Assembly (NCBI GenBank): GCA_009760855.2
Contig: WPIO01000014.1
Span: forward strand, 1,823,501-1,887,500
Reading direction: 5' to 3'
Source: Cristatella mucedo
Taxonomy: Eukaryota > Bryozoa > Phylactolaemata > Cristatellidae
Length of the DNA stretch: 64,000 nt
The notes below the pieces were generated by a model. The model was given only the letters and a program-made list of their open reading frames with translations, was not told the DNA's origin and made no database searches. Positions within the stretch are counted from its first letter, which is position 1, and each line of letters opens with the position of its first letter. Positions 61,326-64,000 of the stretch are shown here, in pieces. The translations under genes were made by a program, and so were the position numbers.

Positions 61326-61789
61326 AAAAAACAAAAAAAAGTTCACTCCGAAGAGCCGTCCAGTGTACATTCCAAGTCTAGGCAGCTTGCTAACTGTCTG
61401 CATTCCATGCAACAGCAAAAAAGTTCGAAGCATAGCAGACTAGGGTCAGTGGAGAAAGAAACTGGTATCTCTACTAATTAAAGCGATAAAGTCAGTCATG
61501 CCGCGAGATGGCTCACTTGAGTCACGTGGCTAGATGGCGCACTTCACTCAAGTGGCAAGATGGTGCAGCATTTCTTCAGTGACAGAACTACTATGACTCA
61601 GGGAAGCAAGTCCACTGGTAGTGAGCTTCTCGTTGTTGTAAGAACAAAGAACAAGTGGAAATAAAGTAATAGAATTCGCAGGCAAAGAATATAAGTTGTC
61701 ATTGCAAATGTGGAAGGCACTTAAGCAAAAGCAATTGTCGCTAACATTAACGAGAAAAATGGCATGTCAATATTTGCTCTGAGATAGAT

Positions 61790-63110
61790 AGCTCAATAGG
61801 GCGGTCGACAGAGCTGTAACAGTTCAGCTAGGTATGCACGAGATGAGGCAGTGGGAGTCGTCGATCAAACGTTTATTACTTCTCAGTGACAGGCAGGAAG
61901 CCTACATTTTTTAGCAAGGGGGACAGCTGGCCGATTTCATATACATGAGGATCAAGTAGTGGCTTTATTTTGTGCTATGGCAGAGGATAGACAAGTCTCA
62001 TTAGGGTCCCCCAAAACGGTATTACATTACTCCGGCTGTGAGTGAACCACTTATCTAGTCAACATCCTTAGCTAGCCATTAAAAGTAGTCTCACTTATAT
62101 GGCAGCAGCAGCAGCAGCAGGAGAGCCTTGGCGAGTATCAGTCCACTTGCAGCAGGCAATAAAGAATCGACTGCAGCAAGACTTGAACCAACGCCCTGGT
62201 CGTGACCCGGTGGGAAAGGATTGCTTAATGAAGGACTCAAACCATTTCCCTAAAACGTCAATTTCGAGCACTTTACTGTTAGGCTAGGACAAGGCAACAC
62301 CTAGAAACACTAATGCTAAAGAAGCAGTAAAAATGACAGTGGGTTATGGAAGCTGCTTTCTGATCAAATTTTGGACTTTCGTGCCAACTTCCTACATTAT
62401 GGGCTCTAAGCAGAGGTCAGACTGACTGCAGATTAAAATTCGGTGTAAAGTGCCAAATCTCTGACTCTGGACATGCATCTAGCAAGCCTTTCAGTGTCAG
62501 CAGGAGCACCTGGTGTGTGAAAGTCTACAGTACGTATTGTTTACAAGATAGAGTTGCTTATAGCACCAGACGATGTCGAGTGATTGAATGACAGATGAGC
62601 ATTGGAGTGATGTCAGAGCAGAACAGAGAGCCGAGGCCACCAGCTGTCCAGAATGACCTGGTCGACAGGTGCTCAATAGATGCACATGGAAAACAGCACA
62701 GCATCCCGAGCATTCGTGCAAGTAGAATCTGGATGATTGATTAGCCTGTCAGATGATACTGGCATATCGTACGACACAGGCTGGATCCGACCGGGCAGGT
62801 GTAATTCAAACTATGCCACTGCCTCATCTGTCAGACCGATTGCTGCTTTGTCACTTTCATAAGGATCTGGTGATCGACGTTATATAATAATGCCAATGAG
62901 ACGCAAGGGCGATGCCACAGCATTCCCCCAGTAAATAAAAAACTATTGGGGATACTGTTGGTCATTTGGAGAAGTCGGATCTGGGAATTATCCTGCTAAG
63001 TAGGTTAATTCTACTCCAGGGCTCGTGGTATTTTTTCGAAATTTTCGAGAATTTTTGTAAGAAAGCTAAAAATCCAGACTGTGTTGCGACTAGCCAAACT
63101 CTCAGGATTT
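61790..63110 (-). mobile_element. Old LINE family A-like copy, heavily decayed
   Basis: AGTTCAGCTAGGTATGCACG near 61820 and AATTCAAACTATGCCACTGC with CTCATCTGTCAGACCGATTG near 62805 match the plus-strand view of family A in the right order and spacing class. Much in between is unrecognisable and a SINE remnant sits inside (62095-62245). Confidence 0.45.
62095..62245 (-). mobile_element. tRNA-derived SINE, minus strand, with CAG expansion
   Basis: ATGGCAGCAGCAGCAGCAGC replaces the usual GCGACAGAAG. Then CCACTTGCAGCAGGCAATAA, AGAATCGACTGCAGCAAGAC and TTGAACCAACGCCCTGGTCG follow the reversed SINE order. Confidence 0.6.
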
Positions 63111-64000
63111 CACAGACTATTTTAATCAAGGGTCAAATGAATGCCTATTTGAATACCACGGGGGGGGCCTCGGTTATTGTGAGACGCTTTAAACAACCTT
63201 AGAGAGCAATGGTTGGGCTAAGCAATGAGCCAAAAGAGGGCTTCTGCATACGATCTGCCGGTGATACAGCCTCTTGCAGTCCTTAATTATTTTAGCCACG
63301 TTATCTGAGGAATGCATGGTTAACAGATGAAGCAGCTGTCGGAGGCACAACAAAGTTGCAAGTTTTGTACGTTGGAAGTTGTAAGTTGCAAGTTTCAAAA
63401 AGTATGCAAAAACTAAGCACCTGTAGACAAAAGCTGGAGTGTGATCACTGTTTTGATAACACACGATTTGCCGACTGATTTTGGAATCAGAATCTGGGCC
63501 CAACTTCCTGCCTTGCCGCTACCTGAATTGGTGATAAGCCTCTGACTGGCTATAGCTGCTATGACCCAAGCCAAGCTGCAGTTGTGCCACTGGTTAAAAG
63601 CTTGTGGGGTTAATGGCTTGTTCACTTTTATTAGCATTAGGACACTCACACCCACCCCACCCGTCTGTGCTATGATACTAATGGATGCCAGCAACAATGT
63701 GCAAATGATGATGCTCAAATAGCGACTCAACTTCCTTTCCACCCCCCCCCTAGTGCACTGCTCACTAATTGACAGTTAACTAGCAGCCTATTAAATAGCT
63801 TATGCATGCATCCTAGGTTATTAGCATAAAATATACATCAGTGATATACAAGGGCTATGCACAATGAACATCAGACTCCAGTTGATTGCTCCCCTGGAGG
63901 TCTTTTGGACCTATGTAAAAACACAGTGCACAATAGATTCCTGCATTCATGCTTGTACGATTACATCTCATCAGACTTCGAGGCCACTTTGCAGGCCATT
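63111..64000. other. Right end of the window, nothing recognised
   Basis: Short open frames only. The minus-strand frame at 63413-63742 starts with a hydrophobic stretch but shows no family resemblance or splice context that I trust. Confidence 0.3.

Overview
The window is nuclear DNA of an invertebrate metazoan. It has multi-exon genes with GT-AG introns, a chitin-binding (CBM14) secreted protein, a collagen, a TMEM43 orthologue, dense non-LTR retrotransposon (LINE) debris, tRNA-derived SINEs and long microsatellites. The exact phylum cannot be read from the sequence. Chitin-binding domains fit many invertebrates. The threonine-rich collagen recalls cuticle collagens of annelids such as Riftia, but that is only a hint.

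Three host genes are supported. (1) A two-exon plus-strand gene (2975-3719) encodes a 217-residue secreted protein with a signal peptide, a Pro/Tyr/Ala-rich linker and a C-terminal cysteine-rich chitin-binding module. (2) A 15-exon plus-strand gene (14124-42515, poly(A) signal at 43016) encodes a 1,721-residue membrane-anchored collagen. Its order is signal peptide, about 481 nearly uninterrupted Gly-X-Y triplets, two complete EGF-like modules, a truncated third EGF-like module, a Ser/Ala-rich stalk, one transmembrane helix and a 31-residue cytosolic tail. All exon phases join without conflict and the summed coding length is an exact multiple of three. (3) A minus-strand gene (44777-56859) holds the last six exons of TMEM43 (LUMA), a nuclear-envelope/ER membrane protein. 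Its first roughly 165 residues were not found and probably lie at higher coordinates or beyond the window. The collagen and TMEM43 genes are convergent, with about 1.7 kb between the poly(A) signal of one and the stop codon of the other.

The rest is intron and intergenic DNA filled by repeats. There are two main LINE families of the CR1/L2/Jockey superclade: family A, ending in (TTACA)n, and family B, ending in (ATT)n. A more decayed third LINE lies in intron 1. A tRNA-derived SINE with strong internal hairpins recurs at least ten times. There is one mariner-like MITE, a dispersed repeat of unknown kind, and several long microsatellites. The stretch 25.8-31.9 kb, which holds the large collagen exons, is strikingly CpG-rich compared with the AT-rich flanks.

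The secreted chitin-binding protein and the tethered collagen could both serve an extracellular matrix or cuticle, but that link is inference. TMEM43 is a housekeeping neighbour. The most interesting object is the collagen. It is a type I (C-terminally anchored) transmembrane collagen, opposite in topology to the vertebrate transmembrane collagens, and its Y positions hold about twice as much threonine as proline.
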